Below are positions 55,942-64,000 of a DNA stretch of 64,000 nt, piece after piece. Below the pieces are notes generated by a model, which worked only from the letters and a program-made list of their open reading frames with translations, had not been told where the DNA came from and ran no database searches. Both the position numbers and the translations under genes were made by a program. Every line of letters begins with the position of its first letter. Position 1 is the stretch's first letter. The stretch is from Alitta virens (taxonomy: Eukaryota; Annelida; Polychaeta; Phyllodocida; Nereididae), in NCBI GenBank assembly GCA_932294295.1, contig OW028579.1, positions 4,311,370 to 4,375,369 of the forward strand, read 5' to 3'.

Positions 55942-56103
55942 AGCTCAGAGGTAGCGCTAGGGCTTCCAACCGCTGGGTCCCGGGTACGATTCCCGGTCGA
56001 GCAGAAGTTGGATGGCTGTTTCATCCTTCATCTCTGCCTGTCCTAATTAGGCCAGTAGGTGCAGAAATACAAGAAGTAAAGCCATAATCACACACACACA
56101 CAT
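55942..56103 (+). mobile_element. tRNA-derived SINE, family 1, copy m
   Basis: Target duplication ATCGACTTGGAA on both sides. Part of the body (the CATTGCCATGG block) is deleted. Inserted in the MITE. Confidence 0.9.
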
Positions 56104-56416
56104 CGACTTGGAAACTAAACTCCAGATGATGTCATGCGAATCCAGGACTCCCATTATTATGCAGTTCTCAACCAATGGGAGTCCTGGATTCACATGAGTG
56201 CAGTTGCTAAGTCTATGGGTCTAAGGCAGATACTTCAACATTAAAAAAAAAAGGCAAATTAATGCATATATGGATAAACCACCCCTCAGAAATCAGTTGA
56301 TAAGTTTAGAGCATTTTGAATACACACAGATAATATTAAATCAAACTTTAAATTTGACAAGCTAGTTGTGAGTGCTTGTGTCATGCAGTTATCTACATGT
56401 AGAAAATCACACCTAC

Positions 56417-56627
56417 TTCAAAGAGCAGATTCAGACAATTTGTGTCCTCCCCCATAGAGCAGAGATGACCCGCTGAATGAAAGACCAGCATTGCTAATGC
56501 ATACATCCACCCCACCATGGGTTTCCTTGATGAATTTAAACATTGCGAGTATGTCCTCTTCTTTCGGAAGGTCACATTTAAAACCGACAAACTTTCCTCT
56601 TTCCTGTGATAGTTCCGCTGACATTTC
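56417..56627 (-). pseudogene. Isolated DHRS11-like exon 2 with a 1-base frameshift
   Basis: Minus strand, bounded by CAG acceptor and GTAGGT donor, 211 bp. It encodes ELSQERGKFVGFKCDLPKEE, then ILAMFKFIKETHGGVDVCI and SNAGLSF, clearly the second exon of a DHRS11 paralogue, but quite diverged from the gene at 31870. NNAG is SNAG, so the catalytic Asn motif is altered. A G-run (ATGGGGGAGG) carries one base too many; without it the exon would be 210 bp and run in frame to LNLLFE at the donor. No other exons of this paralogue were found nearby. A decayed gene, or a real exon with a sequence error. Confidence 0.85.
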
Positions 56628-57416
56628 CTGATGGGGTCAACTGCCTGACGTCAATACATCATTGTTACATGGATGACATCACAATATATATGATGTCATC
56701 ATACAATACTTATCTGCTACAGTGTCAGTGACCTCTGGTGTTACTTTTCCTCCCTATGTTTCCAAGTCTATGAAATTGACTGTAGCAGAGTAACTATGAA
56801 GCCTGCTATTGCAAATCAACTTCAATGAATAGTACATTATGTGAACAATAATTTGGTTAATAGGTCAATGTTATCTGCATCCTCTCAATGTTCCTTGCAC
56901 ATCCTATGACTGTTAATCCATGCTGAGCGAGAGTCTTGGAAATTTCCGCTCCGATTCACCATGGCGACTCTTCCAGCCCATTTGTCAATTTTGCCTCTTG
57001 TTTGGTATCAACTGACAGCGTTTAACAGATGCTTCCTGTTGCTATCAGTATCAACGAATTAGATTGCTTGTAAACTTGCTGGTCAGCTTCTGCTATGTAG
57101 TGGTCAGTGCCCAGTGTATATATTTTTTATCAATTGCCTTATCTGCAAATGCAAATTTTGGGTCCTGTTTATAAAATTTTAAGGAGCATTCTATGGTCTT
57201 GTGTTAAAACAACAAAAAAAAAACAGGCCAGCTCATTGCAGTATTTTTTCCACATAAAATGTAAATTTACAATTAAGTTACCATTGGAGATTAATGGTTT
57301 TAATATTGAGGTGGTCTTGAACCGTAGGATTGCTTTAAGAAATTGTTATATATGTGGTACCTAAGTAATATACAGAGTATAACATATGAGACCAAACGTA
57401 CGGTGCCCTATTATTG
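56628..57416. other. No supported gene
   Basis: No recognised family. The frame 57107-57364 (85 codons) has no domain features. Confidence 0.45.
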
Positions 57417-57467
57417 TCAGTGTCCTAATATGGTCAGTGTCCTAATATGGTCAGTGTCCTAATATGG
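57417..57467 (+). repeat. 17-bp tandem repeat, 3 copies
   Basis: Three perfect units of TCAGTGTCCTAATATGG, followed by a degenerate fourth. Confidence 0.9.
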
Positions 57468-57955
57468 TCAATTTCAGTCAATGCTCCCTCATTTCATCTG
57501 TTGAGCAGTTACACCACTGACACAGAAGCTTTTTGACACTTCCGATATGTCTTTTCGTTTTGCAAGGTCATTCAAAGACAAATCATTCCAATTTGTATGC
57601 ACAATACATTTTTGCAATAAAGATATATCTAATGAACTTTCTGACATATGTCCTAATTGGCTGGGGTCACTGAGTGCACTTCACTACAGAGGGCTTTGCC
57701 ATTAAATGGAAAAGCATTTTTAACTCCTAATAAAAGAAAAACTATTAGGCCTAGATAAAAGATAGTGATAGAAGTGTGCATCCATTTTTCTCGTACGCAC
57801 AAAATGTTTCTCGTGCACACGACTTAATTAACTCGTGCGCACAGAAAATAACAAAAATCTGCCATGTCCTCTTAGGGGCTCCGTAGGAACCAGTAATATG
57901 TGCAAGACTTTTATTGATAGCTGTATTAAACGAAAACCTGACCATAATAAGGCAC

Positions 57956-58172
57956 TGTGATGACCCCAGGTCACTGACCTTACTAGGTCAGTGACCGACT
58001 TTGACGCGCACTGGGTGACCCGGACCACGTGACCACGGGGTCTTGGCGGGAATACACCCAGACCGCGTCAGTAGCTGAAGAAGCAGAGGATAGGCAGGCT
58101 GTGCGGCGGGGCAGGGCAAATAAACTTTAAAACTGGAATATTAACGCTTTGTCTTTCTTGGGGAACCTTACA
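57956..58172 (+). repeat. 5' LTR of gypsy copy 2 (217 bp)
   Basis: Matches the copy-1 LTR with a few changes (e.g. ACTTTGACGCGC for ACTTGATGCGC, GAGGATAGGC for GACGTTAGAC). The two IR-1 palindromes (57968-57980, 57985-57997) are unchanged. Confidence 0.93.
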
Positions 58173-58478
58173 AATTGGCGCCCGATGTGGGACTCGAAGA
58201 ATCGGTTGTAGGGTTCCCCAAGAATGGAAGACATGGACGACGCCTGGACATAAAGAACTTTTTGAAAAGAAATGACTACGACAGCCACGCTGGATAAAGG
58301 CGTTAGCGACCGCGTGGTTTAGTCAGTTGCAGCGGAGCACAGGAACCGTCAGCATCTAAATTGAGCGTCAGCAGCAGTGACGTTGCGACTTCAAATTTCA
58401 GACTACACAGATCTACAGTTAAGTAGAATTCACGCTATAATACTCTTTCTTATTTAGTGTGTTTTGGCCCCACGTACA

Positions 58479-59891
58479 ATGCCTGCAAAGTTACGTAGAA
58501 GACCTGACTTGGCTACAGCCGAAACGAGCGAGCCCGCATCGACTCCGGTGCCGGGCCCCTCGCAAACGGCGGACGAGTCGGTTCTACGCACTTCAACTAG
58601 GAGTAAAGTTATGCGAACGCCGGGACTCCCTCGTAGACGAGAGGCCACGGCGGATAGGACTCCAAGTCCTGGACTCGTAGTAACGAGCCGGGAAAGTAAG
58701 CGGATGACCGGCGATAGAGGGAACCGAAAGGAACCCTCGCCAGCTGAGTATGAATCGAATGATTCCTCCGCGTCTACGCCTGTTTCCTCGCCCGAAGGGC
58801 GGCCCTCTGTCGTCGAGCGTGCGGAACCACGTGGCTCGGCCCGGGCCGTCATAGCGGCCGATAGTACTCCGCAAAGGAGTCTAGGTTCCTCGGGGTACAG
58901 GCGGAGAAAAGAAGCTATTCCTCCAAAATATGACGGCCAGGGTACGGCCTTCATAGACCATTTAGACGAATTCACTCGGGTCGCCACTTTCAACAAGTGG
59001 ACGGACGAGGAGAAGTGTTTTCACCTTTGGACCAGCGTCACTGGTCAAGCTAAGCTGAAAATGCGGCCCTTAACTTATCGGGACGATTGGAGGGAGATGG
59101 TGAGCCAGTTGACGGCCCTGTTCTACTCCAATCGTGCCCTAGATGCATACAGAAATAAATGGTTAAATGCGAAGCGGGGCCCAGAGATGGACCTCGAAAC
59201 GTATGGGTTATTTTTGTTGGATCTCTCTCGGAAAGCGTATCCCGCTTCCACCCCCGCCGAGCAGGAACGCTTTGCAAAAGAGCGCTTCATGGAAACGGCT
59301 GGGTCCACGAGTATGAGATTTTGGTTGGCGGCTTTAAAGCCACCTACACTGCAAGAAGCCATTGATTTGGCAGTGCAGTATGAAGCAGCGTACGAGGCCA
59401 CGAAAACGAGCAAGCCTGACGTCGGGCCGGCTGGCGCTATCGCCTTGCCAATACTGCAGCCCGAGGCTTCCGTGGCTGCTACTGCTTCAGCGTCTATACG
59501 TGGCGGCCCGCCTTCTGAAAAAGAGGGAGCCATCACGAGGCAGGATTTGAAAGATTTAGTTTATTCTATAATGGGCGAGGTATTGGCCAAGGAAACTAAG
59601 GGAAAAGTTTACAGCAATACTCGCCAACAGGAGCAGGATTACTCACCTGAAACACGGAGATGTTATCGGTGCAAAAAGACCGGACATCTCCGCAGGAACT
59701 GCCCCAGACGTCAAGCCGATGACGATCGCTCATCAAGGCGAGCGTCCAGCAAGGACAGGGAACACCGATCGAGTAAGCACGGTGATAAACGGTCCAAAGG
59801 GCGGAGCGATCAGGGCAAAAAATCGAATGATGTTGGGCAGAGAGGCGATGCTCCCTGTAGACCTGATGTATGGCCACGCTCTCCAACATAA
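58479..59891 (+). CDS. gag of gypsy copy 2, intact core, fused tail
   Basis: Starts at ATG 58479 (MPAKLRRRPDL). Same layout as copy 1: disordered basic/Pro-rich N-terminus, gag helical domain (FIDHLDEFTRVATFNKW; LDAYRNKWLNAKRGPEMDLE), Ala-rich linker, CCHC knuckle (CYRCKKTGHLRRNC) and a Lys/Arg/Asp tail. No frameshift, unlike copy 1. After GKKS the deletion junction is read in the wrong frame, adding about 22 foreign residues before a stop at 59891. A nearly complete Gag may be made. It probably supplies particle protein if transcribed. Confidence 0.88.
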   Translation: MPAKLRRRPDLATAETSEPASTPVPGPSQTADESVLRTSTRSKVMRTPGLPRRREATADRTPSPGLVVTSRESKRMTGDRGNRKEPSPAEYESNDSSASTPVSSPEGRPSVVERAEPRGSARAVIAADSTPQRSLGSSGYRRRKEAIPPKYDGQGTAFIDHLDEFTRVATFNKWTDEEKCFHLWTSVTGQAKLKMRPLTYRDDWREMVSQLTALFYSNRALDAYRNKWLNAKRGPEMDLETYGLFLLDLSRKAYPASTPAEQERFAKERFMETAGSTSMRFWLAALKPPTLQEAIDLAVQYEAAYEATKTSKPDVGPAGAIALPILQPEASVAATASASIRGGPPSEKEGAITRQDLKDLVYSIMGEVLAKETKGKVYSNTRQQEQDYSPETRRCYRCKKTGHLRRNCPRRQADDDRSSRRASSKDREHRSSKHGDKRSKGRSDQGKKSNDVGQRGDAPCRPDVWPRSPT

Positions 59892-60651
59892 GCACCACTG
59901 TCCAGTGGAATATGTGGAGTGGATACGTGAAGCCATGGAAGAATCCTTCGAAAAGTGCAGGACTCAGATGAGGAGAGCAGCACAGAAGCAAGCTAAGCAC
60001 TACAACAGGTTGGCGATGGAGCAGTCATTCCACGTTGGAGACTGGGTTTTGCTGTTTTATCCGCCCCTGGCCAAGCAGAAATTAGCTTTAAAATTCTTGG
60101 GTCCATACAAGGTGACGAGGAAGATGGGAGAGGTCAACTATGAGATAGAAGCCCCAGCCACTGGAAAGAGGCGCATTGTCCATATTAATCAGCTTAAGAT
60201 GTACTTAGCTGAGGTGACCCCAGACGACATGATCCGGATCCCTGACATTCCATCAGACGATCCGTATTTGGACCCATCATTGTATGAGGACGACGCAAGT
60301 GCGACCCCCCTAGACGAGGGGCGGGATCCGCCCTTGCCCGGAGAATTGAGTGGTGACGCAGCGCAGCCTTGGTCTGGGCGGCCAGAGCGGGGCGGAGCTG
60401 CGGGGACAGGAGGACACAGGGGGCGCGGCTTGCAAACACGCGGTCCCCTGGATACGAGAAGGATGGCAGATTCGAGTTCGAATCTGGATACAGCTCCTTT
60501 TCTGGACTTGGAGCTGTCCTCAGCTCTTTTTCCGGATTTGGAGCTGCCCTCAGCTCCTTCTCGGGAATTGGATCCGGAAGCGGCTCCATTTCTACCAGGT
60601 AGGCTGAGGAAGCCACCTGATAGGTTAGGCCACAATGTAGGTTACCAGTAG
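59827..60651 (+). pseudogene. C-terminal remnant of integrase, gypsy copy 2
   Basis: Begins within the integrase end (NRMMLGREAMLPVDLMYG) and carries the GPY/F module (LKFLGPYKV) and the Pro/Asp-rich tail. The frame is open and reads Trp where copy 1 has a stop. It has one more LELPSAP-type unit than copy 1. All catalytic residues are deleted upstream. The same frame extends back to 59719, out of frame with gag. Confidence 0.88.
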
Positions 60652-61846
60652 CGTTAGGACTCTGGTTCCTGCATTTCAGAGGGAAATAGCACTTATTGCT
60701 TGACTTCTGGCACTTTGTTTTTGAGAATCTAGTGATCACATGTTTATACAATAAATACCAGTTGTAGTTCCATTTAGACAATATATAGTTTGATTTTACT
60801 TAGTTTTCCCCATGCATATGATTTTTATTTATTTTTATTAAGGATTCTCTCAAACACGTGGTAAATGTCGACATCTTAAAGAGGCGCGTCGCTGCAGTCA
60901 CTTTCTAGTGACTGGACATTTCGTGTACCTGATTCTCGTGGACGGAACACGTGGTCGTGTCCTGCAGAGTGGGTTTTTAGACGTGCCACCCAAATGGTCA
61001 CTACAAGTGCAGCCCTTTTTGAATAAAAGAGGGAGGAATACTGCAAAGGTAGAATTTGGGCACTGCTGGTTAAAAGCAGGGGCAAACACGAAATTAGGTA
61101 ATAAGAATGGGTAAAATGCCTCATAACACTGGAAAGATCGGGAAAATAACTTAATTGGCAAGAATTAAGGGCTGTAGTGGTTATGGAAATGTTTAAAATC
61201 CCATGGTAAACTTTATATGGCAAGTTGGGTAATCTGGAGAGGTCAGCAAAGGAATATAATTTGCTAGATTATGGTTACAAGGATAAATGGTTGTTTTCTC
61301 GAGGTATTGTGATAAAATGATAAGAAATTGGCTATTTAGTCATCATAGAACGTGAAACGTTCCTGATGGTTTGTTTTATTTGGCTCATAGAAGTTGCTAA
61401 ATGTCATATTTAGCAACTAGGAAGTTCTCACTTTCTGTGTCTTGTGAAACTGTGTCACTGATTCCAGTGACCTGCATTAACTGATTCCAGTGATCTGCAT
61501 TCATGGAAAATTTCCACTGGGGAAAAAGGTCAATCAGGTTCGAAATTCAAACAGGCACCCCTTTGTACTAATTTTGAAATTTTTGGTGCAGTCCTCAATT
61601 AAGAAATTTTATGAGGGGGGGGGGGATGAAGGGTCAACTGGTCAATAAGGTGATTAGAGTCACATGACCTGTGATTCTGGTCACCTGACCTGTCACATGA
61701 CTAGAAAGTGCGGCAAAAAAGCTGGAGAGAGTGGGGCGCCCTGTCTCACACCTTCTGAAACCAGCAAGGAGAAGACAACTAGCCAGTCAGAATTTTAGCC
61801 AGTCAGAATTTCGAAGATACAACCACACAACTTCATACATATAAGG
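60652..61846 (+). other. Spacer between integrase remnant and ORF3, copy 2
   Basis: Colinear with 21481-22647. Retains the short GHFVYLILVDGTRGRV frame (60908-61114), the G-run at about 61617-61624 and the three GTCAC[A/C]TGAC palindromes (61659, 61680, 61692). Confidence 0.6.
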
Positions 61847-63349
61847 ATGTCTTCTGCAGACCAGAACAGAGAGGAGGCGACTGTTATGCCAGCAGTGCCC
61901 CTGGACAACGTGGATGAGGGAGAAAGACCCCAGCTAACGTCAGAGCAGACTGACATGGTGTTAGCTGCCATGGAGGCAGCAGGCCTCGAGATCGGAGCCG
62001 AGCTTGAGGTCTCTGCCAGCGACGCTGAGGTGGCTGCCGTTTGCGGCCTGTCACCCACGTCAGAGGTTCAAATCTCCCTGGCCCCGGACTATTGGAGCCA
62101 GCAGAGATTGGGACTCCTGCACCTGGACATGTGGGCCTACATGTCCAGGAAAGAATACGAGTTGGAGGACCCGGCAGTGGAGCGGTACGAGTCAGCAACA
62201 CTACCCGAGATGGCCAGAATGAGGAGGTATCTTCGTCTCCGCCCTCGGAGAGAGGATATGCCCATCTTAAGCGGATGGATAATCGGAGACCTGGGTGTAG
62301 CGACCACCCAGGAGGAGGTTATGGAGAGTCTCAAGAGGCAACCTTGGTACGCCAAGGAGCGAGTGGCCAGGCCCAGCGCAGAGGGCGAGGTCTCTTGCAC
62401 CGAGGCTACCAAGTCGCCTACGAAGGAACCCCAGGCAGCTCCGCTTACGGAGGCTGCCATGAAGGAAGTCGTGACCACTCCAGCCAGGGCCGAGGAACGG
62501 CCAGGAGAAGGGAGGCTGGAGGAAATGGAAAGTGAGGGGACAACAGATGACGGAGGGGCGGAGAGTGACGTCTCGGCCCCGAGTGACGTCTCGGCTCAGG
62601 ATAGCACCCCCAAGGTCGTTTTGCCGGCTGCACCCCAGGACGTTGAGGGCCTCAACTATATGTGCGCCACCTGCGGGAAACGCGTGAGAGACCGCAAGTC
62701 TCTCACTCGCCACGTGAGCGTGGCCCACGCAGTGGCCTATGTGGGCTTTCAGTGCCCTGAGTGTCCCGCTGCGCTGCCCTCGGATAGAAGGACAAACTTC
62801 AGACGTCACCTGGAGAGGTCCCATGGCTATAACCGTACACGGGCTGAGGAGTTGACGGTGGCCACAAGTTTGACGACTATCCATGGGCCCAACTCGGACG
62901 GGTCGCTGCCAGCAACGCCCGAGACGAGGACCCTGGTCAGCAGGGCGCCTCCCTCCAAGACTACAGCATCTACAGGCACCAGGGTGGTGCAGATGCGCAG
63001 CGCAGAAGCAGCTTCGAACGTGTCGCCCCGAAGCCGCCAAACGACACCCAAGCGGCCCCATTCTGCAGCAACAGTCACCAAGGCACCAGCAGCAGTGGCC
63101 GAGGACATGGTGACCAGGGCCCAGTACCAGGACATCGTCCTGGAGGTGCATAGGGCCAGGTCGCAGACGGCCGCGTCGGCCCGCGAGAATGAGGAACTGA
63201 GGGCCAAGCTTCGCGCAGAAACAGAGCAACGCGAAGCCATGGCCCGGCAGTCTGACCTCCTATACCAGGAGGTCAAGAGGTTGACAGCTGACCGGAACAG
63301 ATGGATGGAGGAAGGAAGGGCAGCTGGATCCTCATCTGCAAGGCCTTGA
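61847..63349 (+). CDS. ORF3 of copy 2: intact 500-aa C2H2 zinc-finger / coiled-coil protein
   Basis: One uninterrupted frame from ATG 61847. Residues 1-170: unrecognised domain (TSEQTDMVLAAMEAAGLEIG; APDYWSQQRLGLLHLDMWAY; LRLRPRREDMPILSG). Residues 170-265: acidic Ala/Glu/Pro/Ser linker. About 271-320: two C2H2 fingers, CATCGKRVRDRKSLTRHVSVAH (C-x2-C-x12-H-x4-H) and CPECPAALPSDRR...HLERSH (C-x2-C-x14-H-x4-H). About 330-420: Ser/Thr/Pro-rich, basic. About 420-490: charged heptad-like segment (ENEELRAKLRAETEQREAMA), a likely coiled coil. No signal peptide or membrane span. Placed where envelope or accessory genes sit, same strand as gag-pol, with its own leader. Probably a nuclear or nucleic-acid-binding element protein; function unknown. 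It is intact although pol is gone. Confidence 0.88.
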   Translation: MSSADQNREEATVMPAVPLDNVDEGERPQLTSEQTDMVLAAMEAAGLEIGAELEVSASDAEVAAVCGLSPTSEVQISLAPDYWSQQRLGLLHLDMWAYMSRKEYELEDPAVERYESATLPEMARMRRYLRLRPRREDMPILSGWIIGDLGVATTQEEVMESLKRQPWYAKERVARPSAEGEVSCTEATKSPTKEPQAAPLTEAAMKEVVTTPARAEERPGEGRLEEMESEGTTDDGGAESDVSAPSDVSAQDSTPKVVLPAAPQDVEGLNYMCATCGKRVRDRKSLTRHVSVAHAVAYVGFQCPECPAALPSDRRTNFRRHLERSHGYNRTRAEELTVATSLTTIHGPNSDGSLPATPETRTLVSRAPPSKTTASTGTRVVQMRSAEAASNVSPRSRQTTPKRPHSAATVTKAPAAVAEDMVTRAQYQDIVLEVHRARSQTAASARENEELRAKLRAETEQREAMARQSDLLYQEVKRLTADRNRWMEEGRAAGSSSARP

Positions 63350-64000
63350 ACGCAAGGCCTTGTAGATTGATACAACGACGACGACCTGGAACGCGCCCCC
63401 CATAATACGACGCCTGGATACGGACTGGACTTGAACGCTGGACATCAACACGAAATGACACCTGGAAACAACTTGGACGCTGAACATCAACACATCATGC
63501 AAGGGCGGATCCAACGCCCTGCGGGGAGCCAGGAGGTAATGATGGAGACGAGTGGAATTGTGACTTTTATAATGGCCGAATTTAGAAACTGTGACGCCTG
63601 GAAAATTATGATACGGCTAATTATAACAACTGTCATCACTCGAAATTACGAGCAGCTGGTTTTCCCGCGTAAAAAGACCTTGCAGATCCAGAAATCGATA
63701 CTGGCCTCTGTCCAAGGCGAAGATGGACATGGATAAAGATAATGGACTCTATGTGTATTATGTGATTGTTGTGTGTTGAATGTTGTGTTTGCAGCGGTGC
63801 CAAGGAGTCAACCACGTGGATGATGGCCAGCTCAGGGGGAAGAACCAGGCCCGGGGGCGAGCGTGACAGCTTTTTAGTGTCACGCTGCAGGGCGATTGTT
63901 ATCGAATGATTGTATGCAAAATTGTGATTTTTGTGGAATTGTATGAATCTCGTTATTTTTATGTCGTCCTGATCGTCGTCGCACAAGCCTATTACATGTA
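63350..64000 (+). other. 3' untranslated region of gypsy copy 2
   Basis: Colinear with 23798 to about 24370. No ORF with features. The window ends before the polypurine tract and 3' LTR. Confidence 0.7.

Larger units (their letters stand above)
55385..56225. mobile_element. Palindromic MITE split by a LINE fragment and a SINE
   Basis: Pieces at 55385-55455, 55809-55941 and 56104-56225 share phrases such as GACTTGGTAACCAAACCCAG, ATGACGTCATGTGCATCCAG and the inverted GTCCTGGATTCACATGA. Removing the LINE fragment (14-bp duplication) and the SINE (12-bp duplication) joins them into palindromic units. The centre holds a TGACGTCA (CRE-type) motif. Related phrases occur at 36230-36300. Confidence 0.55.
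57956..64000 (+). mobile_element. Ty3/gypsy element with zinc-finger ORF (copy 2), internally deleted, runs off window
   Basis: Same family as 15654-24639: 217-bp 5' LTR (57956-58172), better-preserved tRNA-Lys-like PBS (58176), gag, then a direct jump at about 59820-59826 into the end of integrase, the spacer, an intact ORF3 and the 3' UTR. About 3.1 kb covering protease, RT, RNase H and the integrase core is missing. The element is colinear with copy 1 up to roughly 60 bp before the expected 3' LTR, which must lie just beyond the window. It cannot move on its own but keeps gag, ORF3 and cis signals. Confidence 0.92.

Noticed and set aside
62267..63229. 320-codon minus-strand frame opposite ORF3
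   Set aside because: Shadow of the plus-strand zinc-finger frame, which has clear C2H2 spacing; the antisense protein shows no family features.
1..64000. CRISPR array, bacterial operon or prophage
   Set aside because: Spliced genes, SINEs and gypsy elements show eukaryotic nuclear DNA; no direct repeat-spacer pattern exists.

Overview
This is animal nuclear DNA. Genes have many short exons with GT-AG introns, and the three identifiable host genes are metazoan orthologues. The non-coding DNA is AT-rich and crowded with tRNA-derived SINEs, LINE pieces, MITEs and Ty3/gypsy elements. The mix of a mag/SURL-like gypsy element and several tRNA-SINE families suggests an aquatic invertebrate, but the sequence does not settle the phylum.

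Host genes. From 3353 to 14579 there is a head-to-head pair. AKAP14 (minus strand, 4 exons, 194 aa) is a ciliary/sperm PKA-anchoring protein. CDC16/APC6 (plus strand, 17 exons, 603 aa) is a TPR subunit of the anaphase-promoting complex. They share a 573-bp intergenic promoter. From 31870 to 38570 lies DHRS11 (7 exons, 251 aa), a short-chain dehydrogenase with a complete catalytic set. A decayed partial copy of DHRS11 follows (38755-48772), and an isolated DHRS11-like exon sits on the opposite strand at 56417-56627.

Mobile DNA. At 15450-29694 is a nested pair. A mag-like gypsy element (minus strand, 157/159-bp LTRs) was split near its 3' end by a younger gypsy element (plus strand, 218-bp LTRs differing at 2 positions, ATAT target duplication). 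A second member of the younger family begins at 57956 and runs off the window. It has lost protease, RT, RNase H and the integrase core. Both copies of the younger family carry an extra reading frame between integrase and the 3' LTR, encoding a protein with two C2H2 zinc fingers and a coiled-coil tail. The frame is intact (500 aa) in the second copy and broken in the first. The LTRs open with two inverted AGGTCA palindromes with 1-bp spacers, the form bound by nuclear receptors. This zinc-finger-carrying gypsy family is the best candidate here for something undescribed.

At 41252-45443 lies an apparently intact 4.2-kb DNA transposon with terminal inverted repeats, a 4-bp target duplication and a two-exon transposase gene. 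Its N-terminus contains tandem 16-aa repeats. The rest of the window is a record of retroposition: at least 13 copies of one tRNA-SINE, several with perfect target-site duplications, a second tRNA-SINE family, a retroposon family sharing its tail with a LINE, a chimeric retroposon (33618-33912), hairpin MITEs and minisatellites.

Exon boundaries were read by hand from splice sites and reading phase. Orthology calls rest on recognised protein families, not on a database search.
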